11,910 nt of DNA from Sphingomonadales bacterium UBA6171 (GTDB lineage Bacteria > Pseudomonadota > Alphaproteobacteria > Sphingomonadales > Sphingomonadaceae), in assembly GCA_002422985.1 (NCBI GenBank), contig DITZ01000023.1:10351-22260 (forward strand), in the 5' to 3' direction. The first letter of the stretch is position 1; the number at the start of each line of letters is the position of its first letter. The notes under the pieces are model-generated. The model ran no database searches and had not been told where the DNA came from. It saw only the letters and a list, made by a program, of their open reading frames with translations. Made by a program: the position numbers and the translations under genes. Positions 1-7,000 of the stretch are shown in pieces.

Positions 1-26
1 GCCTTAAACCACTCGGCCACCCTTCC
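1..26 (-). tRNA. tRNA-Ser, 5' part only (cut by window edge)
   Basis: On the minus strand this reads as a 7-nt acceptor strand GGAAGGG, then the invariant T and G of positions 8-9. A D-arm follows, with a 3-bp stem (GCC pairing with GGC) and the loop GAGTGGTTTAA. This is the standard opening of bacterial class II serine tRNAs; leucine tRNAs differ in the D-arm. The anticodon, variable arm and 3' end lie left of the window, so the isoacceptor cannot be read. The opening resembles the UGA-reading serine tRNA of alphaproteobacteria, but that is an inference. The gene is divergent from mltB, so its promoter should lie in 27-131; I could not identify it. Confidence 0.85.
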
Positions 27-131
27 GGCGGCGGGGGAGGGTGGTGCTCCCGCGCTGGCTTTGCCTTAGGGGAGCATCGCTTTGTCGGAAAGGGGATTCA
101 CGCGGGGCGGTGGCTGTGGCACAGCCTGTTC

Positions 132-1166
132 ATGCGTATTTTCCTGCTTGCCGCCTTGCTGGCGCCCGGGCTGTCCTGGCCGGCGCTTGCCGATGTGACG
201 GGCCAGGCCGATGGCTTTCCGATCTGGCTGGAAAATTACAAGGCCGGTGCCATCGGGCGCGGGCTGAAGGCGGAGTGGCTGGCCGCCACGCTGGAAAGCG
301 TGCAATTCAGTGCGCGCACGGTGGAGCTGGATCGCAATCAGCCCGATGATTCCGGCAAGCGCAATATGTTCACCGATTATCTTGCCCGTCAACTGACGCA
401 GCAGCGCATCGATGATGGCCGCGCGCGCGGCGCGCAGGAGGCCGCGACGCTACAGCGCATCGCGGCGGAAACCGGCGTGCCGGCGGAAATCATCGTCGCC
501 ATCTGGGGCATGGAAACCAGCTATGGCCGGGTGATGGGGGGCTTTGATCTGCCGTCGGCTGTCGCCTCGCTCGCCTATGATGGCCGGCGCGAGGCGCTGT
601 TCACGCGCGAACTGGATGCGCTGGTGCGGATGGTGGGCGAAGGCCGGGCCAGCCGGTCGCAACTGACGGGCAGCTGGGCCGGCGCCTTTGGCCAGCCGCA
701 ATTCCTGCCCTCCTCCTACCTCGCTTATGCGCGCGACGGGGATGGGGATGGGCGGGCCGATATATGGGCTTCGCGGGCGGACAGTTTCGCCTCCATCGGC
801 AATTACCTGGCGCAGCATGGCTGGCAGGCGGGCACGCCCTGGGGCTTTCGCGCCCTGGTGCCGGCGGGCTTTGACCGGGCGGGCGTCGCCAATCCGGTGA
901 AGCCCACCCAGTGCATCGGTCCGCTGGAGCGGCATTCGCGCTGGCTGCCGGCGAGCCAGTGGCAGGCCATGGGCTTCATCCCGCTGAACGCGCTGTGGCC
1001 GGTGCCGGCCACGCCCATGGCATTGGTGGAGCCGGACGGGCCGGGCACGGGTGCCTTCCTGATTACGCCGAGCTATCGGGCGATCATGGACTATAATTGC
1101 TCCAATTATTATGCGCTTTCCGTGGCGCTTTTGGCTGATGCGGTCGCTCCCGCTCTCCGTCCTTAG
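132..1166 (+). CDS. mltB: Lytic murein transglycosylase, MltB/Slt35 family (SLT_2 domain)
   Basis: A 344-residue exported peptidoglycan-cleaving enzyme. Family members cut the MurNAc-GlcNAc bond and leave 1,6-anhydro-MurNAc ends in the periplasm. A Sec signal peptide covers residues 1-20 (hydrophobic stretch FLLAALLA, cleavage after PALA). There is no lipobox, so unlike E. coli MltB it is probably soluble. The catalytic glutamate is E128 in WGMETSYG. The substrate-groove motif GAFGQPQFLPSSY lies at about 184-196, followed by DGDGDGRADIW (202-212), which matches the EF-hand-like calcium loop of Slt35. The YNCSNYYALSV segment (about 321-331) is typical of the family's C-terminus. No separate peptidoglycan-binding domain is evident. 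No good Shine-Dalgarno sequence precedes the ATG at 132; the start was chosen because it gives a clean signal peptide. The 3' end overlaps rlpA. The call is firm; the exact paralogue name (MltB) is by family. Confidence 0.92.
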   Translation: MRIFLLAALLAPGLSWPALADVTGQADGFPIWLENYKAGAIGRGLKAEWLAATLESVQFSARTVELDRNQPDDSGKRNMFTDYLARQLTQQRIDDGRARGAQEAATLQRIAAETGVPAEIIVAIWGMETSYGRVMGGFDLPSAVASLAYDGRREALFTRELDALVRMVGEGRASRSQLTGSWAGAFGQPQFLPSSYLAYARDGDGDGRADIWASRADSFASIGNYLAQHGWQAGTPWGFRALVPAGFDRAGVANPVKPTQCIGPLERHSRWLPASQWQAMGFIPLNALWPVPATPMALVEPDGPGTGAFLITPSYRAIMDYNCSNYYALSVALLADAVAPALRP

Positions 1167-1869
1167 TCTGCTGGCGCTCGCCGCCTGCGCCAGCCAGCCA
1201 AAGCCGCGCCCTGTGGCGTCGGCGGCTGGCCATGCGGTGAAGATCGGCAAGCCCTATATGGTGTCGGGCAAGACCTATTATCCGGCGGACGACCGGGGCT
1301 ATGACGAGAAGGGCATCGCCAGCTGGTATGGCCCGACTTTTCATGCGAAACCGACGGCGACCGGTGAAATCTATAACCAGGATGATCTGACGGCCGCCCA
1401 CAAGACTTTGCCCATGCCAAGCTGGGTTGAAGTTACCAATATGGATAATGGCCGGCAATTGGTGGTGCGCATCAATGATCGCGGGCCCTTTGTGGATGGG
1501 CGGATAATTGATCTGTCGCGCCGGTCGGCGCAACTGCTGGGGGTGGACAGGGCGGGGCTGGCCAAGGTGCGGGTGCGGCGGGTGTTTCCAGCGCAGGACC
1601 GGACAAAACCGATGATGGTGGCGCGGGCCCCTGCACCGCCTGCCCCTTTGGCGGCGGGCGGGCGCTATATCCAGATCGCGGCGCTGTCGGATGTGGCGCG
1701 GGCCAATGCGCTCGCCTCGGTGCTGGGGGATTTCGGCCCGGCGGCGGCGACGCCAACCGGCACCGGGCTATGGCGGGTGCGGGTGGGGCCGGTGGCGGCG
1801 GACCGGCTGGACGCGGTGCTGTGGGATATCCGCAGCGCCGGCTATCATGACGCAAGGATTGTCGAATGA
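1138..1869 (+). CDS. rlpA: Septal ring lytic transglycosylase lipoprotein RlpA (DPBB domain plus SPOR)
   Basis: A 243-residue lipoprotein. The lipobox LAAC places the acylated cysteine at residue 17. The double-psi beta-barrel domain spans about 58-150, with the family signatures GIASWYGPTFHA, LTAAHKTLP and RINDRGPFVDGRIIDLS. A Pro/Ala linker (about 157-173) leads to a C-terminal SPOR domain (about 174-243) that binds denuded glycan at the septum. By spacing to Pseudomonas RlpA (E120, D123, H131), the equivalents are E77, N80 and H88, so the middle acidic residue is Asn here. Aspartates D82 and D83 are close by. RlpA cleaves stem-peptide-free glycan during cell separation. The ATG at 1138 lies inside the end of mltB (29-bp overlap), which suggests translational coupling. 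An in-frame ATG at 1111 would add nine residues and still leave a usable signal peptide. The stop overlaps the tmk start as ATGA. Confidence 0.93.
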   Translation: MRSLPLSVLSLLALAACASQPKPRPVASAAGHAVKIGKPYMVSGKTYYPADDRGYDEKGIASWYGPTFHAKPTATGEIYNQDDLTAAHKTLPMPSWVEVTNMDNGRQLVVRINDRGPFVDGRIIDLSRRSAQLLGVDRAGLAKVRVRRVFPAQDRTKPMMVARAPAPPAPLAAGGRYIQIAALSDVARANALASVLGDFGPAAATPTGTGLWRVRVGPVAADRLDAVLWDIRSAGYHDARIVE

Positions 1870-2477
1870 GGGGGCGCTTCATCAGTTTTGAAGGCGGGGA
1901 GGGGGCCGGCAAATCCACCCAGGTGGTGCGGCTGGCGGCCCGGCTGCGCGCGCGCGGGGTGGATGTGGTGGAAAGCCGCGAGCCGGGCGGCACGCCGGGC
2001 GCCGAGGCCATTCGCGCGCTGTTTGTGACCGGCAGCGCCGATCGCTGGACGGCGCAGACCGACGCGCTGCTGGTGACCGCCGCGCGGGCGGACCATGTGG
2101 CGCGGCTGATCGCGCCGGCGCTGGCCGCCGGGCAATGGGTGCTGTGTGATCGCTATGTACATTCGACGCTTGCCTATCAGGGCCATGGCAAGGGGCTGTC
2201 GCTGGATATGTTGACCGCAATGCACCGCTTTGCCTGCGCGGATCTGTGGCCCGATCGGGTGCTGTGGCTGGATCTGCCGGTGGAGGCCGGCCTGGCGCGG
2301 GCTGCACAGCGGCGTGGCACGCCGGACCGTTTTGAAACCCATCAGCTGGATTTTCATCAGCGGGTGCGCGCCGGCTTTGCCGCCATGGCAGCAGAAGATG
2401 CGCGCTTTGCCCGGATTGATGCGACGGCCGATGTGGATGTGGTGGAAGCCGCGATTGCGGCCGTGCTGGCGGCGTAG
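1866..2477 (+). CDS. tmk: Thymidylate kinase (dTMP kinase)
   Basis: A 203-residue cytosolic kinase that phosphorylates dTMP to dTDP with ATP, an essential step in dTTP supply. The P-loop is EGGEGAGKST (residues 9-18). REPGG (38-42) and the DRYVHSTLAYQG segment (95-106) are the dTMP-binding and DRY/H signatures of the family. The LID region around 148-157 carries R149/R150, D154, R155 and E157. Length matches the family (about 200-215). The ATG overlaps the rlpA stop (ATGA), so expression is probably coupled to mltB-rlpA. In many alphaproteobacteria a D,D-carboxypeptidase gene lies between rlpA and tmk, and holB follows tmk. Neither is here: the next gene is convergent and belongs to the carotenoid locus. 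The 3' end runs straight into a 16-bp tandem repeat. Confidence 0.96.
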   Translation: MRGRFISFEGGEGAGKSTQVVRLAARLRARGVDVVESREPGGTPGAEAIRALFVTGSADRWTAQTDALLVTAARADHVARLIAPALAAGQWVLCDRYVHSTLAYQGHGKGLSLDMLTAMHRFACADLWPDRVLWLDLPVEAGLARAAQRRGTPDRFETHQLDFHQRVRAGFAAMAAEDARFARIDATADVDVVEAAIAAVLAA

Positions 2478-2526
2478 CAGGCCAGGGGCGCAGCAGGCCA
2501 GGGGCGCAGCAGGATCAGGGGCGCAG
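2478..2526. repeat. Three-copy 16/17-bp tandem repeat between convergent genes
   Basis: Two exact copies of CAGGCCAGGGGCGCAG (2478-2493 and 2494-2509) are followed by a 17-bp variant, CAGGATCAGGGGCGCAG (2510-2526), and a further CAGG. The array starts immediately after the tmk stop codon. On the minus strand the variant copy holds the last codons and TGA stop of the hydroxylase gene (LLRP-stop), and the other two copies repeat the same codons with TGG instead of TGA. The array therefore looks like local duplication of the gene's 3' end. No terminator with a T-run is visible here. Confidence 0.9.
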
Positions 2527-3264
2527 CAGGTCGCTGCTGAAGCCCTTGTCTGTGCCGCACAGCCTGTCCCAGAAGCGGAAATAAAGGCCATAGTTGGACT
2601 GGTAAAGCCCGTGGTGCAGATGGTGGTGCGAGGCGGAGATGATATGCCGGCCGAACCAGCCGTTGATCCAGCGGCGAGGGAAAATCTCCCAACCCATATG
2701 GTTGGTGACGCCGAAGAAGGTGGCAATCAGCAGCACCAGCAGCAGGGCGCCATGATGGATGGGAATGATAAAGGTGAGCGCCGGGATTAACCAGGCGGCG
2801 GAAAGCGCCTCCCACGGGTGAAAGCTCATGGCGGCCCAGGCGGTGGGAGGGCGGCTTTCATGGTGCACGGCATGTGCGGTGCGGAACAGCGCGGGCCAAT
2901 GGTGCATCGCGCGGTGCGTCCAGTAAAACCAGGTGTCGTGGACAGCCAGATAGAGGAAGGCCGACACGGGCAGCCACCAGAGCGGCATGGCGGACAGGTC
3001 GGAGTAGATGCGGGTCAGGCCATGGGCCTGCCACAGCTGCGCGACGATGCCGGCGGGGATGCCATAGATGGCGACCGACAGCAGCGACCAGCCGATTTCG
3101 CGCCGGATCTGCCGGTTGAGCCGCGCGGCTTTCTGTTCGTCTGCGGGGGCATAGATATCAGGCCGGATGCGCCGCGCCGTCCAGGCAAAGAAGCCGGAGG
3201 TGGCGAGATAGCGCACGCCGACGATAAGCGACATGAGCAGCGCCGAAAGGATAAGGGCGGTCAT
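2515..3264 (-). CDS. Sterol desaturase/fatty acid hydroxylase superfamily protein, candidate carotenoid ring hydroxylase (CrtG-like)
   Basis: A 249-residue integral membrane di-iron protein. Hydrophobic segments lie at about 3-20, 60-78, 94-108 and 153-185. The histidine clusters of the superfamily are present: HDTWFYWTH (109-117) with HRAMHH (117-122), HAVHH (131-135), H149, H189 and HHHLHH (213-218). This class inserts hydroxyls using O2 and two irons. It is longer than classical CrtZ (about 160-175 residues) and lacks its compact layout. Its divergent position against crtY-crtI-crtB makes a carotenoid substrate likely, and the beta-ring 2,2'-hydroxylase CrtG of nostoxanthin producers is my best guess, by context rather than alignment. 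A lipid or sterol substrate is the alternative. The ATG at 3264 was chosen because GGTGGAG lies just upstream; a GTG at 3273 would add three residues but has no Shine-Dalgarno sequence. Confidence 0.85.
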   Translation of the reverse strand: MTALILSALLMSLIVGVRYLATSGFFAWTARRIRPDIYAPADEQKAARLNRQIRREIGWSLLSVAIYGIPAGIVAQLWQAHGLTRIYSDLSAMPLWWLPVSAFLYLAVHDTWFYWTHRAMHHWPALFRTAHAVHHESRPPTAWAAMSFHPWEALSAAWLIPALTFIIPIHHGALLLVLLIATFFGVTNHMGWEIFPRRWINGWFGRHIISASHHHLHHGLYQSNYGLYFRFWDRLCGTDKGFSSDLLRP

Positions 3265-3273
3265 CCGCTCCAC

Positions 3274-3300
3274 CTAGCGGGCGGGCGCTGTTATCGCTAG
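3274..3300. promoter_or_regulatory. Dyad CTAGCG-15 bp-CGCTAG in the divergent carotenoid promoter gap
   Basis: The hydroxylase and crtY are separated by only 46 bp (3265-3310), which must hold both 5' control regions. A perfect 6-bp inverted repeat lies there (3274-3279 and 3295-3300), with arm centres 21 bp apart, about two helical turns. That geometry suits a dimeric repressor or activator. No convincing -35/-10 pair could be picked on either strand, and no regulator gene is adjacent. A 6-bp dyad can also arise by chance. Confidence 0.35.
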
Positions 3301-3310
3301 AGCATCGGCG

Positions 3311-4465
3311 GTGGCATCTTCGCGCATCGACATTCTGATAGTGGGCGGCGGGCTTTCGGGCGGGCTGATCGCGCTGGCACTGGCGGCGAAGCGGCCTGAT
3401 CTGCGCATCGGCATTGTGGAAAGTGGCGCACGCTTTGGTGGCAATCACACCTGGTCCAGCTTTGAATCGGATGTGGGCGCCGAAGGCCGCGCCCTGGCGG
3501 CACCGCTGATTGCGCACCGCTGGGCGGATTATGCCGTGCGCTTTCCAGCCCTTGGTCGCCGCTTCAACGCACCCTATCAATCCGCCACATCCGATCGGCT
3601 GCACGATGCCCTCTGCGCGCTGCCGGGGCTGACCCGCTTCATGGGCGTGCCGGTGGCGACGGTTTCACCCCATGCGGTGACGCTGGCAGACCAGCGCAGG
3701 ATCGATGTGGGCGCGGTGCTGGATGCGCGCGGGCAGCGGGCGGCACCGCACCTGCGGCTGGGTTTCCAGAAATTCGTGGGGCTGGAGGTGGAGCTGGAGC
3801 AGCCGCACGGCCTTTCCGGGCCGATCATCATGGATGCAACCGTCGATCAGCTCGACGGCTATCGCTTTGTCTATACATTGCCCTTCACGCCGGCGACCGC
3901 GCTGATCGAGGACACCTATTACGCCGATGGAGACGCGCTGGACCGCGCGGCGGTGGCCGCGCGGGTGCGGGCTTATGCGGCGGCGCAGGGCTGGCGCATT
4001 GCCCGCGTGCTGCGGGATGAGGATGGCGTGCTGCCCATTGCCATCGGCGGTGACATCCGCGCGCATCTGGCGGCGCTGCCGGCCGGAATTGCGCCCGTGG
4101 GCATGGCGGCCGGCCTGTTTCACCCCGTGACCGGCTATAGCTTCCCGGATGCCGTGCGGCTGGCGTTGCACATCGCCGGCCTCTCCGATCTTACGGGCGC
4201 GGCGATTGACCGCGCCGCGCGCGCCTATGCCATCGCGCGCTGGGAGGAGCGGGGATTCTACCGCATGCTCAACAAGATGCTGTTCAAGGCGGCGCTGCCC
4301 GGCGAGCGGTGGCGCGTGCTGCAACGCTTCTATGGGCTTGATGAGGCGCTTGTCGCCCGCTTCTATGCGGGCCATAGCAATGCCCTCGACAAGATACGCA
4401 TCCTGACCGGAAAGCCGCCAGTTCCGCTGGGCCGGGCCATCCGCGCGGTGATGGACGCATCGTGA
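3311..4465 (+). CDS. crtY: Lycopene beta-cyclase CrtY
   Basis: A 384-residue flavoprotein that cyclises both psi-ends of lycopene to give beta-carotene; length fits bacterial CrtY (about 380-390). The N-terminal dinucleotide-binding strand-turn-helix is IDILIVGGGLSGGLIALAL (glycines at 12-14, 17 and 18), with E38 at the expected ribose-binding position. HTWSSF (46-51), TALIEDTYYADG, DGVLPIAIGGD, FHPVTGYSFPDAV and NALDKIRILTGKPPVPLG are CrtY-type motifs in the usual order. The GTG at 3311 is the only start in this frame that keeps the FAD motif, as no earlier in-frame start codon lies in the gap. It has no clear Shine-Dalgarno sequence, so the mRNA may be leaderless or poorly initiated. First gene of crtY-crtI-crtB-GNAT, with crtI starting 16 nt after its stop. 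Confidence 0.96.
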   Translation: MASSRIDILIVGGGLSGGLIALALAAKRPDLRIGIVESGARFGGNHTWSSFESDVGAEGRALAAPLIAHRWADYAVRFPALGRRFNAPYQSATSDRLHDALCALPGLTRFMGVPVATVSPHAVTLADQRRIDVGAVLDARGQRAAPHLRLGFQKFVGLEVELEQPHGLSGPIIMDATVDQLDGYRFVYTLPFTPATALIEDTYYADGDALDRAAVAARVRAYAAAQGWRIARVLRDEDGVLPIAIGGDIRAHLAALPAGIAPVGMAAGLFHPVTGYSFPDAVRLALHIAGLSDLTGAAIDRAARAYAIARWEERGFYRMLNKMLFKAALPGERWRVLQRFYGLDEALVARFYAGHSNALDKIRILTGKPPVPLGRAIRAVMDAS

Positions 4466-4481
4466 CAGAAGGTTGACAGGA

Positions 4482-6020
4482 ATGCAGCGCACGGCGGCAG
4501 TGATCGGAAGTGGCTTCGGGGGGCTGGCGCTTGCCATCCGCCTGCAAACGGCGGGCATCCAGACGACCATCTATGAAGCGCGCGAGAAGCCGGGCGGCCG
4601 CGCCTATGTGTTCGAGGATGAAGGCTTCACCTTCGACGCCGGGCCGACCGTGGTGACGGACCCGTCCTGTCTGGAGGAATTATTCACGCTGTCTGGCCGC
4701 GACATAAAGGATTATGTCGATCTGATGCCCGTCTCGCCTTTTTACCGGCTGATGTGGGAGGATGGCACATTCTTCGATTATTCAAACGATGATGAGGCGC
4801 TGCTGAAACAGATTGCCGCGCTGAACCCGGATGATGTGGAGGGCTATCGCCGCTTCATGGAATTTTCCGAAGCCGTGTTCCGCGAAGGCTATCAGAAGCT
4901 CGGCCATGAAGCCTTCCTCGATTTCCGTTCCATGCTGGAGGCCGCGCCCAGCCTGTTGCGCTATCAGGCGTTCCGCTCCGTCTTTTCCATCGTGTCGCGC
5001 TATATCGCCGATCCGCGGCTGCGCGAGGCGTTCAGCTTCCACACGCTGCTGGTGGGCGGCAATCCGTTCAACACCTCGTCCATCTATGCGCTGATCCATG
5101 CGCTGGAAAAGCTATGGGGCGTGTGGTTTCCCAAAGGCGGCACCCATGCGCTGGTGCAGGGGATGCTGAAGCTGTTTCAGGATCTGGGCGGCGAATATCA
5201 TGGGGCGACCCCGGTGAAGGCGCTGGAGGCATCCGCCGGCCATATTATCGGCGTGACGCTGCCCGATGGCAGCACGCGCCGCTTTGATGCGGTCGTTTCC
5301 AACGGCGATGTGGTGCACACTTATAAGGATCTGCTGGGCCACCACCCGCGCGGGCGGAAGATGGCGGCCACCATGCAGCGCAAAAGCTTCTCGCCCTCGC
5401 TGTTCGTGATTTATTTCGGGCTGAAGCGGCAGCACCCAGCGATTCCGCACCACAGCATCCTGTTCGGCCCGCGCTATCGCGAGCTGCTGAAGGATATCTA
5501 CAGCCACGGCACGCTGGCGGATGATTTCTCGCTCTATCTGCACCACCCGACCGCGTCTGATCCCGATCTCGCGCCAGAGGGCTGCTCCGGCTTCTATGTG
5601 CTGTCGCCCGTGCCGCATCTGGGCAAATTCCCGGCCGACTGGAACGCGATTGCGCCAATCTATGCCGACCGGATTCTCAGCTATCTCGAAGAGCGGCTGA
5701 TTCCTGGCCTGAAGGAAGATCTGGTGACGATGCGCACCTTCACCCCGGCCAATTTCCGCACCGAGCTGAACGCGCATCTGGGATCGGCCTTCAGCCTTGA
5801 GCCGCTGCTGTGGCAATCGGCCTATTTCCGCACCCACAATCGCGATGATGTGCTGAAGAATCTCTATTTTGTGGGCGCCGGCACCCATCCGGGCGCGGGC
5901 ATTCCGGGCGTGGTTGGCAGCGCCAAGGCGACCGCCCGGCTGATGCTGAAGGATTTCGGCGTGGAGGACCCGGCCGGCTGGCCTTCGAACGGCGGGCCAT
6001 TGCTGGAAACGGCGCTGTGA
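4482..6020 (+). CDS. crtI: Phytoene desaturase CrtI (lycopene-forming type)
   Basis: A 512-residue membrane-associated FAD enzyme that introduces the double bonds turning phytoene into lycopene. The N-terminal FAD motif is VIGSGFGGLALAIRLQ (7-22), with YEAREKPGGRAYVFEDEGFTF (31-51) as the characteristic second block. The C-terminal bacterial-type phytoene dehydrogenase signature begins YFVGAGTHPGAGIPG and runs from about 462 to 489. Length fits CrtI (about 490-515). The number of desaturation steps cannot be read from sequence; four steps are inferred because crtY follows the same pathway. The ATG at 4482 was preferred because AGAAGG (4467-4472) sits 9 nt upstream, while an in-frame TTG at 4473 abuts that site. 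The gene lies between crtY and crtB in the same direction and is probably cotranscribed with both. Confidence 0.97.
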   Translation: MQRTAAVIGSGFGGLALAIRLQTAGIQTTIYEAREKPGGRAYVFEDEGFTFDAGPTVVTDPSCLEELFTLSGRDIKDYVDLMPVSPFYRLMWEDGTFFDYSNDDEALLKQIAALNPDDVEGYRRFMEFSEAVFREGYQKLGHEAFLDFRSMLEAAPSLLRYQAFRSVFSIVSRYIADPRLREAFSFHTLLVGGNPFNTSSIYALIHALEKLWGVWFPKGGTHALVQGMLKLFQDLGGEYHGATPVKALEASAGHIIGVTLPDGSTRRFDAVVSNGDVVHTYKDLLGHHPRGRKMAATMQRKSFSPSLFVIYFGLKRQHPAIPHHSILFGPRYRELLKDIYSHGTLADDFSLYLHHPTASDPDLAPEGCSGFYVLSPVPHLGKFPADWNAIAPIYADRILSYLEERLIPGLKEDLVTMRTFTPANFRTELNAHLGSAFSLEPLLWQSAYFRTHNRDDVLKNLYFVGAGTHPGAGIPGVVGSAKATARLMLKDFGVEDPAGWPSNGGPLLETAL

Positions 6021-6061
6021 GCGACCTTCCCCGCCCGCCGCGAACGGGTTAGAGTGCCGCC

Positions 6062-7000
6062 GTGCAGGATGCGCTTCTCACTTCGGCCCGCGAGTCTATC
6101 GAGAAGGGCTCCAAGAGCTTCGCGCTCGCCAGCCGGCTGTTTGACGGCGGGACGCGGGCGCGCGCCACGCTGCTTTATGCCTGGTGCCGCCATGCCGACG
6201 ATGTGATCGACGGCCAGCTGCTGGGCGAAGGCACGCATATATGGGATGGAACGCCCGACGAGCGGCTCGCCATGCTGCGGCGGGAGACGGACAGGGCGCT
6301 GGCCGGCGAAGCAATGGACCATCCGGCCTTTGCCGCCCTGGCGCGCGTGGCCGCGGAAAGCCATCTTCCCGCCCGCTATGCCCATGATCTGATTGAAGGC
6401 TTCCGCATGGATGTCGAATGGCAGCCGGTGGCGGATGCGGCGCATCTGCTGCGCTATTGCTATCATGTGGCGGGTTGTGTGGGCGTGATGATGGCGATCG
6501 TGATGGGTGTGCCGCCCGATGACCATGCCACGCTCGCCCGCGCGTCTGATCTGGGCCTGTCGTTCCAGCTCAACAATATCGCGCGGGATGTGGCCGAGGA
6601 TGCGGAACGCGGCCGCTGTTATCTGCCCGACAGCTGGCTGGCGGAAGCCGGGCTCGGCCGCGACGGTTATGCCCTGCCGGCGAACCGCGACGCGCTGCAC
6701 AAGGTGGTGACAAAGCTGGTCGATCTCGCAGAACGCTATGAGGCGTCGGCCGCGCATGGCGTGCCGCGTCTGCGCAACCGTCAGGCCTGGGCGGTGCTGT
6801 CGGCCGCGCAGATTTATGGCGATATCGGCCGCAAGGTGCGGGGCCTTGGCCCATCCGCGCTGGAAAGCCGCGCCTATACCCGGCGGCGGGACAAGCTGAT
6901 TGCCGTGGCGCTGGCGGCACCTGAAGCGCTGTGGAAGCGCAATGTGCGGGTTGGCACATCGGCGGATCGCGCGGGGTTGTGGACCCCGGATTTCGCATGA
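6062..7000 (+). CDS. crtB: Phytoene synthase CrtB
   Basis: A 312-residue enzyme that condenses two geranylgeranyl diphosphates to 15-cis-phytoene, the committed carotenoid step. It belongs to the squalene/phytoene synthase family. The first aspartate-rich motif is DDVID (46-50) within YAWCRHADDVID. The second is NIARDVAED (172-180), with D176 and D180 for Mg-diphosphate binding. RYCYHVAGCVG (131-141) and GRCYLP (184-189) are further family signatures. The start is GTG at 6062, 41 nt after crtI, with only a weak GAG-type ribosome site. The stop overlaps the next gene as ATGA, so the acetyltransferase gene belongs to the same operon. The substrate supplier crtE is not in the window. The C-terminal segment after about 285 is poorly conserved in the family. 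Confidence 0.97.
   Translation: MQDALLTSARESIEKGSKSFALASRLFDGGTRARATLLYAWCRHADDVIDGQLLGEGTHIWDGTPDERLAMLRRETDRALAGEAMDHPAFAALARVAAESHLPARYAHDLIEGFRMDVEWQPVADAAHLLRYCYHVAGCVGVMMAIVMGVPPDDHATLARASDLGLSFQLNNIARDVAEDAERGRCYLPDSWLAEAGLGRDGYALPANRDALHKVVTKLVDLAERYEASAAHGVPRLRNRQAWAVLSAAQIYGDIGRKVRGLGPSALESRAYTRRRDKLIAVALAAPEALWKRNVRVGTSADRAGLWTPDFA

Noticed and set aside
45..76. TGCTCCC/GGGAGCA inverted repeat with 18-nt loop near tRNA-Ser as a terminator
   Set aside because: No T-run on either strand, and it lies upstream of both divergent genes, where a terminator is not expected.
4473..4478. TTGACA before crtI as a possible -35 element
   Set aside because: No acceptable -10 hexamer follows within coding sequence, the crtY-crtI gap is only 16 nt, and operon transcription explains expression.
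3665..4570. A 301-codon minus-strand frame opposite crtY
   Set aside because: No family similarity recognised; crtY motifs on the plus strand are unambiguous.
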